From NCBI GenBank assembly GCA_019054805.1, contig JAHQIY010000018.1, forward strand, positions 248,001 through 312,000: a stretch of 64,000 nucleotides of DNA, read 5' to 3'. Both the position numbers and the translations under genes were made by a program. This document shows positions 23,414-36,000 of the stretch, in pieces. Below the pieces are notes generated by a model. It made no database searches, was not told the origin of the DNA, and saw only the letters and a program-made list of their open reading frames with translations. Source of the DNA: Brachionus manjavacas (Eukaryota; Rotifera; Eurotatoria; Ploima; Brachionidae). Position 1 is the first letter of the stretch, and every line of letters starts with the position of its first letter.

Positions 23414-26400
23414 TCAAGTGTTAAGTAATTCAAATTGTCGATTTAAATTAATTTTTAAATAAAAAAAACTATTAAAAAAAAATTAATTTTAACTGGCTTT
23501 TATCTTTTCTGATTGTCATAAATTAGCTAGCAGGTATTAATTTTTTAGAAGCTTAAAAAAAAATTTACTAGCAAAAAGAAATAGATATTTTTTTTTATCA
23601 CTTTATTTTCTTCATTGATATAAAAAAAAATTAACTTTTATATTTTTTGTTTTTCATGTAGAGATACTAGTCAAAAAAAGTAAAAAAAATATTCATCATC
23701 AATTTGTTTTTTTTTCTCTTCATTTTCATTGAGTGCCCGAGTCTTCATTTTCAAATTCTTATTCATTTTTTCCCCGAAAATTCTCAATAAAAATTTTATT
23801 TTATTCTAGAAGCTTTTTTTTGAGTAAATTTTTTTAGTAGAAAAAAAAGCTTATTTATTTTGAAACGAATTTAATGCCCTTCAAAATTAGATAAGCCAAA
23901 AAATAGATAAAACAGTGATAAAATGTTATTCTGTTTGCTTAAACCTGCTGAGTCCGACACGAACAAAGAGTGCAATGAATCTGTTGAAACGAACAGAAGC
24001 TGCGTTGAGTGAAAAGGTACAGAGAAATAGTTTATAAAATTAAAAATCGATTAGAAAAAAACGGAACAGGAAATGGCTGATGGTATAAAACCAGAGTCGA
24101 TTTAGGCAAATAGTTTAGATTGTTATTTAATTAGGATGAAGAATATTTTCATAGAATAGTCGATTTATCTATTCTTGGTCGATTGCGAATAATTGCGCTA
24201 ATCAAGCATCCAAATTCCATTCTAGTAAATTTTCTCTTTCTTTTTCATATTTGTTATTTTGAACGATATTTGGAGTGTGTGTTGCGCAATTGCGTACGGC
24301 CTAATTAAACAATAGCACTAAGCATCGAATTTAAATCAATGTCAGTTCAAGAGCCGAATTTGCTCGATTAAGTCATTGCCAGTAATGAAGAAATATTTTC
24401 AAGATTACAATATTTGAAATTTGAAACACAATTTCCCATTTTCACTAGGAACACAAACACGACACTCAATATTAGGATATTTTGTTTGATCAAAGCTATC
24501 GCGTTATTGATGCATGAGTTGAGATTAACCAAGTCGAGAGATATTAATATCTTTTGAATTATTAATAGATTGTTGAGAATCGAATAACTTTGTAATCGCA
24601 AAAGCTCAAAATATGTTCTTTGTTTGCAAAGAAATTATGGGCAGAAAATTTAAAGTCTTATTTTTCTTTCGCTTGTTAGGCAGAATATTGATAATGTGCT
24701 TTTTTTTTTTGAAAATAAATTTTTTTTTATTTTTTAATTTCATCAACCTGGGCCTATGTGCGGAAATTTAATTTCGAAAATGCCACAAGTGAAAAAAAAG
24801 ATAAGAGAAATACACGCTTTTTCTATTTTTTCAAGGTAATTTCTAATAAAGAGATAAAATTCTAGAATTGTTTGTGAGTGGGAATATTTGAGCTTGATTG
24901 AGTTTTTTTTATTAATAAAGGATCAATTTCACGCGAATTTCCTATTAGATTCTTTATCGCAGCTTTTTTTATCTGGTAAAAAGAAAGGGAGATGAATTTT
25001 ATAATTTATTTGTTTATTAAGATTATTTTCAAGAGAAATATAAAGTTTATTAGGAAACTGAAGTCTTTTTAAATTCGATAACAATTTTTTAACAATTTCC
25101 AAGAATTTTTCTGGTAAGATTGCATTTACCTTCTGAAACATTAATAATAATTTGACTTTTTTTAGACTCAGTTTTTTAGACAAAATCATTTCTGTGATTA
25201 TTTATTTTTTATTTTTTTAAGTAGAAATGATTTTAACTTAACTAAAATTGATATTCAATCGAAATAATGAAAGAGAAGAAGCGTCTGAATCTTCGATTAA
25301 TAATTCAAAAGCTTCACCGAAATTACATAACCAGTGGTTAGTTTTTCATGCATAAAGTAACAACACCAGTAAGTTTCCATCTATTTACATTTTGCTAAAA
25401 AGGACACAATAAAAAATCATCATTTTGAATCATTTACAAGTTCTTTCAAATCTATAAAAAAATTCAATTTTATTAACATTTCATCAAAATTTTGTATTCT
25501 CTATATTTTTTCAAAAATTTTATCAAGTGGCTGAAAGGAAGGACTAAGTCTCCATTCCAACCGGCCAAGGCTTCGCCTAAATTATTTTCTTAAATTTTTA
25601 ATCAAAAGGACACAATATTACTTGTATTAGAACGAATTTGGTAATGATATCACAGAAAACTCGGTGGATTTTTTTAGACTCAGTTTTAAGTTTTTTTCTC
25701 AATACCGTTTTAATATCATTCTTGTATTGATTTGAAAATGATCTACCTCAAATTTTAAATTTATTCTATTTTAATTATTTAAAGAAAATTTTTTTTTATT
25801 TTTTTTTTCAATCACGGAAGCCAAAAGGAAATCTATGATCACGCTGATCAGATCAGAGGTCTTCCGAAAATTATTTTAATCAAATACATTCATGATTGTA
25901 AAATTCTCTAAATTGACTTTTTAATTTTCCAATTCGAGTTTTTAATAAGAGTCTAAAAAATTAAAATACAATTAAAAAATTTATCCTTTTTATTACTTAA
26001 AAAATTAAAATTTTAAAATACATTTATTAATTTATTGTTTGATGTTGCGAATGGCATGACTTTCTATGTTGGTAGTGAACTGAAGGTTGGGTAATTTTAA
26101 AGATCAGATTTTGGTGAGAAGAAAAAAATAAATTAAAATTAGAAAAAAAAAAACTAGTTTTCAGGCAAAATGATTTATATGTGCGATAGATTTATGGTGT
26201 ATATAAATTCGTAGAATAGAAATACAACTTTTTTAAAATTGCGCATGAACATTTGAAAAAAGTTTATTTGAAAAATTTGCACCAATTTTTTGTGTTTGGA
26301 TTATTAATAAATTCCTATGTGCACAAAGCTAGTTTGGCTAAACAATCAATCTTGGTCATTCGCCCACAAATCAATGCTTACAAATGGACTCGAATATTTC

Positions 26401-27286
26401 TAAGATTAGTTATGCATGGTTTATGGTTAATCAATTGATAAAGTGGCTTAGTTACGGACCATTTAAGTCAAATGGCTTGGTATAAGTGATAAGCATCGAG
26501 CAAATAAAAGCTGAAGTGAAAACAGCTGAGGCAGCGGCTTGGAGATTATCAGGTGAGTAGTAACGGAATTTGGCGTGTCCGCTTTGCGAGAGCTGAGCGT
26601 CAATTAAAATTCAATTTAGTGAAAATAGCAGTCTCGACGATTCTAACTTTCAAAGTACTCAAGTTAATAAATTTTATTCTCGGACAAATTGGTCAGACTA
26701 AATGACAAGCTCATAAAATGTTCTCGACTGGCCGTCGTAAAACTAGAGAGCTCAAATTCGTTCGAGAGTGGTAGAAATCAAGAGAATATTTTTGTAATTA
26801 TCTCGTGTCGTTCTCTTACGAACTTAATTGAATGGAATCGACTATTGTGCTCGTTTGATTGAATTTAATTAAGCAAAAAATGAGAAAACTTTGAAGGGAC
26901 AAGGCGATTTTACAAAAACAAATTTTGCATGACCCGCCACCGAGCACTTTTAATACTAAATTACTTAAGCTCTATACTGCCATTAAATGCAATTATTAAC
27001 TAATTTTCATGATTACTTAAATATCTTTATTTAGATTTAGTTTTAGATTGTGTATGTAAACAAGCGCACGCTCTACCCTCGAGTTATCAAGACTTAGCAC
27101 TGCTTTCATTTTAAATGCAGCCCATACTCGACAAGCTTTTAAATAGCTTCAAATGATAAATAGGAAAAAAAGTGCGCAGTCAGTTACTAGTGTATTTTTC
27201 AATTTGAAAATTTTAATTTTCTTTAAAAAATTTTTTTTTAATTTTTTTTATTTTAGAAAATAGCCTCTAGGGGGAGTGAAACTAGA
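23414..27286. other. Gene-poor region
   Basis: A minus-strand ATG frame of 86 aa at 24929-25189 (PEKFLEIVKKLLSNLKRL) is the only frame with protein-like character; I rate it weakly. GAAAGGAAGGACTAAG near 25530 is a member of the dispersed motif also seen at 10500. 26440-27130 is a more complex island. Confidence 0.35.
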
Positions 27287-27608
27287 TTTGTGAAATTCGG
27301 TACAAAATGATAAAAAGAACAGAAATTTTTTCCTTTTTAAATATTGAATATTTTTTTTTCTAAAAGCTTAAAATTAGTTCTGTGAATGCAACATTCAAAG
27401 TTGCATCAAATATCAAGGTCTGCTAAATTTGCACAGTTTAGCAGAAATTAAATTTCAATTTAATCGAGACTTTGACAGTTAATGCTTCTTTAAATGTTGC
27501 ACTATGTTGCATTCACAGAACTAATTTTTAAGCTTTTAGAAAAAAAATTATTCAATATTTAAAAAAAAATTTTCTGTTCTTATTATCATTTTTTCTGAAT
27601 TTTACAAA
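27287..27608. mobile_element. Palindromic MITE, family B (~322 bp)
   Basis: The left arm TTTGTGAAATTCGG..AATGATAAAAAGAACAG and the right arm (complement TTTGTAAAATTCAG..AATGATAATAAGAACAG) pair over about 100 bp. Both carry AGCTTAAAA(A)TTAGTTCTGTG and AATGCAACAT towards the centre. It is non-coding. A decayed relative lies at 15538. Confidence 0.7.
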
Positions 27609-30600
27609 AACAATTTTATACATTTTAAAAATTGAGGAAATTTTCAGAGGTTTTTTTTTTAAATTTTGAATGATCCTAGGCCTCACTTCCAGCCGAGTGA
27701 CCGAGAAAGAAAGAAGTTAGAACAAAAATGAATCAAATATTTAATGGGTTAATTTAAAGTAAATTAGTTTTTCTCTGATTAAATGATTTATTTTAATATC
27801 TATTTATTTAAATCAAATAATTTTAGGAAGAACAAATATCCCAGGGTACTTCAGAAAGTCCTTTTTTCAGCCTAGTGATTGAATTAAAAAATAAAATGAA
27901 ATTATTCCAATTGTGAACAACAAAATAAGTTCCTGTACATTTAAATCTTGACTTTCTCTGAGGCAGTCATTTTCTAAAAATTATTAATAATTCAATTTTT
28001 TTTTAAATAATAACTTTTTTCATTGATCAAAACAGAGACATAAATTAAATATTAATACTCTTTAAAATTTAAGACATTTGAATGTGGATTCTAAAATTTA
28101 AGCATTTAAAAATGTGAACAAATTTTTTTTGTTCATTCTAACAGGCCTAGTGAAATTAAATACAAAATAAACAAATATAAAAAACTCAAAGGAATAAGAA
28201 ATAAATTGTCGAAACAGCCTTTCTAATATTTTATACTTCGATTTTTTTAAATATTTCAAATATGATGGAGAGGAAGGTCCAAGACTAAACATTACAAACC
28301 ACCAAGGGTTTTCCTCAGATTTTTTTTTATAAAAGAAAAAAATTTTCTTTTTTGAAAATTAGGGATTAGAAAATAATTATCAAAAAATAATCTTGAGCTT
28401 TTAAAAGACAAAAATCAAATTTAATCGCATTGATGTTTTATTTTTTGTCTGACACATGAACAAAATTTATATTCAGCAAAGCATGTTGCAATTTTTTTTA
28501 AGCTGTAAATGAAATATTGTTCGACTTCAACTGAATTTCACAATGCCCAATCGATCAGTCATATCTCTCTTCTTTTTTAGTGATCGCCATGATTTAGTTC
28601 ATTTATTTTTAATGATTGATTTTGTTTTTATGTTTTTTTATTTGAAAAAGAATACTAATCTTGAGATTATTTAATTTAAATTTTAGAAACAATTAAAAAC
28701 TATTATTGTTTTTTTTTTCTTTTTTTTCATCGCCTTCAAGGTATTTATTGGAATGAATAATTTGCTATTTAAAAATTTATTGATTGGAAATTAGGCTTGT
28801 TTAAATCAAATGTGAGTGTATTTTAGATGTTGAAAAAAAATCGAAGGTATTAAAGCGTGTCAGCTTAAGTCGACTTTTTTAATGAAGGCATGGGTTAATT
28901 TGAAAAGTCCGAAAGGGAAGAGCACAAAAACAGAAGTAGACTAAAAGTAAATATATTCTTTTTTAAAGCTGATTATACGATTCACAGAGAAAATTAGTTT
29001 AGTCTATGATTTGACATGGCTAATCTAAATTGATGGACGTGTAAATTCATGATTGAAAAAAAGGCTTTAAAGTTGGAAAATTTAAAATCCGGTCTAGTTG
29101 CAGACGCTTTTCTAATTAGTTTTTTGTTAATGATTGGAAAAAAAAGGGAAGAAAATTATTTGAATTTGTTTGGAAATCTTGAAATTAGATCTGGCATATG
29201 ACTCTTGAAATTTTTCTAACAGTTTATCTTATCAAAATAAGAAGCAAATGTACTCAATTATCAGAGATCTCATCAGCATATGTTTCTTGTTTTGTTCCAA
29301 AGCAATTTCTATTTGCCTCTAGTCCATTTCTAAACAAAGGGTGGAAATAATTTTTTTTTAATTAAACTCGTGCTCGGCTATTTTCGTGACTAAACAATGA
29401 AAAGAGCCGTAGGCGAAGTACAGGTCGTTTTATCTGTGAGCTACGCTTTGCTCAGAATCAACTCTGTCTTGCAATTAGACCTTGGCGCTGATAAATCGCT
29501 TTATTCAATCATTTATAATTGTCATACGACCATAATTAATCACTAGGCTTCTATTCTAAATGAATAAATAAATAATCTAGTTTGTTTAATCTTTGAGATT
29601 TAGTATAAATGTTATTTATTTAAGCTAAATATTTTCGAGACTCTAAATTGTGGTCATAATCTCTTCAAAATCTAATCTAGCATGATTTCCCTAGTTACAC
29701 AATAAACCAAATAATTCTATTTAATATTTGGTTGTCGTTAATTTTTGGGATGCTTCGCTACAACTAAGCAATGTTCAATTCAATTTTAATTTTTTTTTTT
29801 TTTGGCTGTAATGATTTAAGATTTTGTTTTCCAGATTGTTTGGCATAACCCCGCTCAGTAGTTCATTAAAAAAAGGCTTTGAACAAAAATTTTTTTTTTA
29901 AATTATTTCGCAAGAGTCATGTCAATTAAAACATTTTTATATCTAATTAATTCATTAAATTTTATTTAAGAATAAAATCTAAAAAAATTTTTTTATTAAA
30001 AACAAATTTTAAGTAAGTCTTTTATAATAAGATTATTCGTTTATTTAAGGGCTTACATTTAATAAAATGGAATATACTATAATTAAAAACATAATAACAT
30101 ATTGTTTGAATAACTTGCTCATTGAGATTAGAATTTAGATGATTGTCTGATGCAATAATTAATAAATCATGTTTTCATACTAAAACAACCTTCTTTTTGA
30201 ATTGAAGTGGATATAAATGTTTAGCCTCACTGTGCAGAGACATTCGGTGGATTTTCTCTGTAATTTTATTTAAAATAGAACATGTACCGTACCGACTATG
30301 ATTTTGTCTTATGAAACACAAGAACTGTGTCTTAATCTTTGTTAAGTGAGAACCTTGATAAAGCAAAAATTTCTGTAATTATTTTCAAATGGAATCTTTA
30401 TTTTTATTTGACAAGAAAAAATTGACATTTATTTCTAGACTTTTCTTTTGCTGGGCGTTGGGCTTTCAATCAGCTTAGCTTTTTGTTTCAGTCAAAGTAT
30501 TGTTGTATGGTCACGTGAAATGATGTATTTAAACATCGTGTTTTATAACTCAGTCTTGATATATATTTTTAATCAAAAAAATTCAACTTAAGCTAATTCT

Positions 30601-33274
30601 CTTTTTTTTCGGCACTCTACTACAGTTTTAATTTAATTTAATTTATTCAACAAAAAAAAAAATTACGCCAGGCTTGGCGATGTTTTACATAGAAATATAA
30701 TAAATATAAAAAATAGTTTAATTCACAAAAGTTAAGTTTTTTTCTTTGAATCTGAAAAATAAGTATTATTGATAAGAATTAATTTTTTTCAATTGTTTTT
30801 ATGTTTATCTTCAAAATTCAAAATTTTATTATTTCAATAGAAATGCATGAAAAGTCAAAATAAATAAGAAAAATGGTCGTCATTCGAATGAATTTTTCTT
30901 ATTAGAATTTTAGAGTAAATGGTTTTTAATATTTCAAAATAAACTGTTTATTTCCAGTCGATTTGAAAAACAAGTGATGTTGATTTAAACGAAACCAAAA
31001 CGGGGACTAGACCCGTAAAGAAAAATTTGAATTTTGTTAGACTTCAAATTATTAACCAAAAAAAAAAAGAGAAAAAAATCCTATAAATTAGTTTAAACAA
31101 ACAGAATGCTTCCGAATCAAGAGTAAGCATTCTTTGTCATTTAGATTAAAATCCATTTGGCAAATAAAACAAAAGTTATTAAAAAAATTTAAATGAGCTA
31201 AATCAAATTAAGATAGCGATAAGATAATTTGCCTATCTGTGCTATTATCAAATTAGTAATCCCTATCAAATTAGGCTAGCATGACTATCAATTGCTATCT
31301 TCACTCGCTACCACCCTCTGCTGTATCAAAAAGCCAAATATTTTAACGGTCTAGCGTATATTCGATATTTTCTAGCCAACATTAAAAATACAAAAAAAAC
31401 CGCTTAATCTCTTTAAATCTCCAACAAATGCTTGTTTGTATATGTCGCTCTATGGGTGCCCATTACAGAGGTGTTTAAGATAAAAGACAAGTGAACATTC
31501 ATTAAGACGACTTTTTCTACATGATTGAATTTGAAATAAATTTAATCTTTTTCTTTTTTCTTTTTGAATTTGCTTACTTTTTATTCAAATTTAGCTTTTG
31601 AATTTTTTGTTACTTTAAAGTATGTGTCTTAAGTAACGGCACATTTAGACAAGTGGCTGGAAAACTAATCTTCTTAAAGTAAAGCTCCAACAAATGCTTG
31701 TTTGTATTAATTATTTATTGTTTGTTTGTATGTTTGCTCTATTTTTTCTCTATTTGTTGGTAGCAAAAAAGACTTTGATTTTTAGTTTCTCGAACGGTCA
31801 AGTGTTTATGTTGACTTTTGATTTTAATCACTTTTGTTATTTCAAAAAATTACGCAAGTTTCGGCCATGTCTAGAAATTAAAATGCGGCTTATAAAATAA
31901 GGTTTTGACCGAGAGGTTGCAAAGTTTTTTTTTTTAGTTAATCAGAGGATTATTGAATAAAAGGACACATACAACAAACTTACTTTATGAATCAGACGTT
32001 GAACCAGCTGATCAAAGGAATGATTAAAGTGACTCAGTTAAAAGATGCTTTGAAATAGGAATGAATTTAATAAGAAAAACACTTCTTAGCCTACTAATAA
32101 AAGTATTCCAAGAATCTGAATGAATAATCAATTTAGAAATTTTCTTCTATATGAATATTATGCAGTGATTGTTCAATATTTACATGTTTCTTTATTTTTA
32201 AATTATCAAAAATTGACTTTTTATTATTTTAATTTTCTATTTAATTTTTCTCATCTCCAGATTTGGCGCCAATCGAATCAATAAATAAAAAGATAATTAA
32301 AGTAAACAAAAGTAAAGAAATGGTCAGTTTTTTTTAAATAGTTAATTAAATAAATTTTTAAATAGTGTTAGAATTTAAATAATTTCAAAAAGAACAAATG
32401 ACAAATACATTTTAGAAAAGTAACAAGCTTTGAACTGTCCACTGCTGCAAAAAGTAGTTAGTTAGTGCGATCACTTAATTTATTTTTTTACAAATAGCCT
32501 CTCTGAAGTCACACTGTTTGGAGGTCGCACACTCTCCATTCAGAAAAAACAAATATTGAAAAAATAAAAAATTATTTTAGAAATTTAAATTTTTGTAAAA
32601 AATAAAAAAATTTTGTCAGTTAAATGTAATTAAAAATGGATTTTTTGGGTTTTTTTTTTTGATCACTTAATTTTTGTGAGCGAATGTATGCATTGATTCC
32701 ATCTCAAGCTTTGTATTACTTGTTGCATTGTTGGCACTTTATGCTGTTTAAATTGACCATATGTTAAAAAGACTTGGTTGAACATTTTGCACCCAGGTTT
32801 TTATCGAGTCACATAATTCTATTTTTTCGTTGTTGAAAAGTTTTATTTCTATTGATCGATCGAAAGCCACTCATTTGAACTAACAAATCGAATTTTTAAT
32901 TACAAACTTTATTGTTTGTTAAACTCTTAATTTGGAGCACTCGAGGGAGCCAACTAATAATCGAGCAACTTTGTTCTATGAGACACTTGAAAAAATTTAA
33001 TAAAAGTTATTGCCGCAACTTTTTGTTGTTGTTGTTGTTTCCATTGGCGCACTTAAACTATTGATTTAGCTTATCGATTATTAAAAACTTAGATAAGTTA
33101 GTTATGCAATGCAATCAACATGCCAAATGATCGATCTCTATAGCCATAGGACATGCTTTGAAACATTGAGCAATCAAAGCGATCTCTAGGCAAACATTTT
33201 AACAGCTTATCGAAGATTAGAGCGGTTTGAAGCAACACAAATCAAAGCCATAAATCAATACATATTTAAAGAGT

Positions 33275-33298
33275 GAGAGAGAGAGAGAGAGAGAGAGG
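33275..33298. repeat. (GA)12 microsatellite
   Basis: An uninterrupted GA run lies inside a GC-richer island about 2.7 kb upstream of the plexin start. Such tracts can bind GAGA-type factors, but no function is shown here. Confidence 0.85.
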
Positions 33299-35814
33299 AA
33301 GAGAAAAAAAGCTATGTTAATCTCACGCCACAGCGATCTATTGAACTCGCAGCTGGATTTTTACGACACAGTTTTTATGATCCACTGTGGGAAGTTTGTT
33401 TGCACATTTAAGAGAGCTGGCCCGCCCGTCCGACCCTCCAATCTTACTTCATATTATATATATATAAAGAAATATATATTTAATTAATACCATGCAAAAT
33501 ATTCGTGACTCAATAGGCAACTATTTGCTAAACTATTTCAATATTAATTTAGAGATTAGAAGCTAAATTTCTTTTTTATTTGGATAAATAAAACAAAGCA
33601 AAAAGGGGCCTCGTCGTTGTTACGATACAACGTTTTCACAATTTAAACAATACTTTAAGCCTTTTATTATTTGATTCTTAGATCGGCCAAGTATTTGGCC
33701 AAATAGTGCTAAGTCTGAATGGTCATCTGACTCAATTGGGTGAACCAAATGGATTGTTGTTATCTCAGCATCCGTGTTGAATGTTTTTAGGTTCAGACTG
33801 CCACCGTCTCGTGTTAAAATAATCTGTGAGGAAATCTCTAAAAGTTTTTTTTTCTTTTTCTAATGTCCGTATCTAATAAGGCATCTCTACTGAGCTAAAA
33901 AGTGCTTCCTTGTTTTCATTCACCTGTTCGCGTTTTCATGACTTTATTGACAAAAACTTTTTTTTTGTTTGTTTTTTTTCTTTATAATCTTTAGCCTGAG
34001 AGGAAGTTTTTTAAATTAAATTGGAGCATTAAATTTTTTTTATTGATTAAACTTATACAAAGTTAATTCAAAAAAAATTGAGAAAAGAAGCTAAGTATTG
34101 AATTTTTATTCAAATATCAAGTGATTCGTGAGCCAAATTTTTTATTTGAATAATTTCAGAATTGCTTCGTCTAGAAATTCCAGCAATTAGAAATTAAGGG
34201 ACACATAAACCATCGAAATGTTTAATATATTCTATTCTAATAGATGTTTGCTATTTAATTTGTTTGTTTTGTTTCGTTTCACTTGTTTGATTAATCTATT
34301 CAAAAAGTTTGATTAAAAATGGAGAAAAAATAATCGCAAATCGATTAGACTTAGTACACGTCATTTGTTTGTACAGAGATAATTAGAAATTTTTGCTAAG
34401 AGCCATGTTCAAATCCATGGCAAAGAAAAAAGTGCGAAACTACAGCACTAGCTTTATTTTTGATATTTTAAATTAAAAAAATAATCTGCATTTGTGAAAG
34501 CCTAAGAAAAAGAGAGCTAATTTTTCTTTTAGGTCCCAATATCTTATGTTGTACTTTGCTCAATTACATATCAATGTACATATCACATTGAATGTATATA
34601 TGTTTAGTCTAAATTATAGTTATTCAATTGAAACAATTGAAATAAAAAAATGGAATTTTTTTAATTTAAATTTTACTCTTCATTAAATTTTCTTGTATAT
34701 TGAATGTTTTCAGGGCCTTTTTGGCATCTTGAATTACAAAATGCTACAGTTTTTTCACATTTGGTGGTGCAATTAGGATTAAGGATCCTTTAACACCACT
34801 AACCGAATGTAAGGCATTTATTTTACGTTAACTTCTCTCACTTCTTCTCGTTAAATCATACGACTCAGGCTTAAGAAGCGTTTGTTTTCAGATATGAAAC
34901 ATGTTTCTAAACAGCATATATTTTCTGAGAGCTCTCAGTCCGCTCTACTCAACTGTATGTGAAGATATTTTGGAAAAAAATATCTCACCTTGTTCTTGCA
35001 TTAAAAGAAAGGAAAAATTTTTTGATTTTCCGTTTTTTTTTGTATCTATTGAGAGTTTTAGCTAACACGGACCCGTTTTTTTTTACAGATTCTGATTCTA
35101 GACAGTCTGGACAAATTGTTGAGTTCACTTTTTGTTTTATTTAATTTAAAGCGCCTTAATTTGAATCAAAAAAAGACAATCTCTTGTTGATGAACCTGAT
35201 GACAAAGAATGTAAGAATTTTTTTGTTATTGTCGAGGGGTGGAAAAATAGAGAATAAAAAGAGAAAAAAAATGGGAAAACTTTACAAATCATAACCACAT
35301 GATTGGTAATGTCTCAATTGGTCAATAGAGAATTGTAGCATTTTAATCGAGTGTGTGCGGAGAATTGTTATCAATTCTAAAAGTATTTTAACAGTTCCCG
35401 AGGGACACGCTTGAATGGCAGTCGATAGTTCAGTCAAATAGTTAATTTGTAGTAATTTTATATTCATGAACTAAGGACACAATAGAATCAAAATTGGTTT
35501 TTAATTAATGGTTTTGCATTCTATTTGTTAAGATCAACGAAATTTTGATTTATTTGTTTTTCAGATGCAAATAGTCCGAGTCCGAGTGAATGGACACAGA
35601 GAGGGATGACGGAGAGTGGGGGAGGGGTGTACTAGGACACTAAATCGATTTATAATCAATAATTCAATTGTTTTTTTTCTCTCATTTTTTACTTTAAATA
35701 TAATTAAAATATTTTTGCCGGACAGGAAATAAAAAAAAAAGAAGTAGAGAAGACAAAAATCAAACATTGCAATAGGAAAAAAAAAAAGTGAATTTCATAT
35801 GCACCAAACACTCT

Positions 35815-35832
35815 CACACACACACACACACA
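35815..35832. repeat. (CA)9 microsatellite
   Basis: A simple CA run about 165 bp upstream of the plexin start codon, probably in the 5' UTR or promoter. Confidence 0.85.
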
Positions 35833-35985
35833 TAGGTCATGAATTTGAATTTTTTTTTCTTTTTTTTTTATTTATTTATTTAAATCATGATCTCGCGCAT
35901 TAATAACTAATAATCTTTTAAAAATTTAGATGTCCTTTTAATTAAAATAGTTTAACTAATAAAACTAGTCGTAATAGATCGAACA

Positions 35986-36000
35986 ATGAATCAACAATGA
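35986..36000 (+). promoter_or_regulatory. Four-codon uORF overlapping the plexin start (ATGA)
   Basis: ATG at 35986 encodes M-N-Q-Q and stops at TGA 35998-36000, which overlaps the plexin ATG at 35997-35999. If the region is in the mRNA, ribosomes finishing this uORF would end on top of the main start codon, a layout that can couple termination and reinitiation. Confidence 0.45.

Larger units (their letters stand above)
27609..35985. other. Gene-poor region upstream of the plexin gene
   Basis: No supported exon. More complex islands lie at 29190-29700, 31190-31490 and 32660-33450. They could be regulatory sequence for the plexin, the nearest downstream gene, but proximity is the only evidence. 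A TTGTTTTTCAG at ~35563 could be a 3' splice site for a 5' UTR exon. Confidence 0.35.

Noticed and set aside
24368..24601. 77-aa minus-strand hydrophobic frame
   Set aside because: It is typical of translated AT-rich sequence, with no start context or neighbouring exon.
35195..35215. CTGATGA as a hammerhead ribozyme core near 35.2 kb
   Set aside because: No GAAA and no flanking helices follow at the required spacing.
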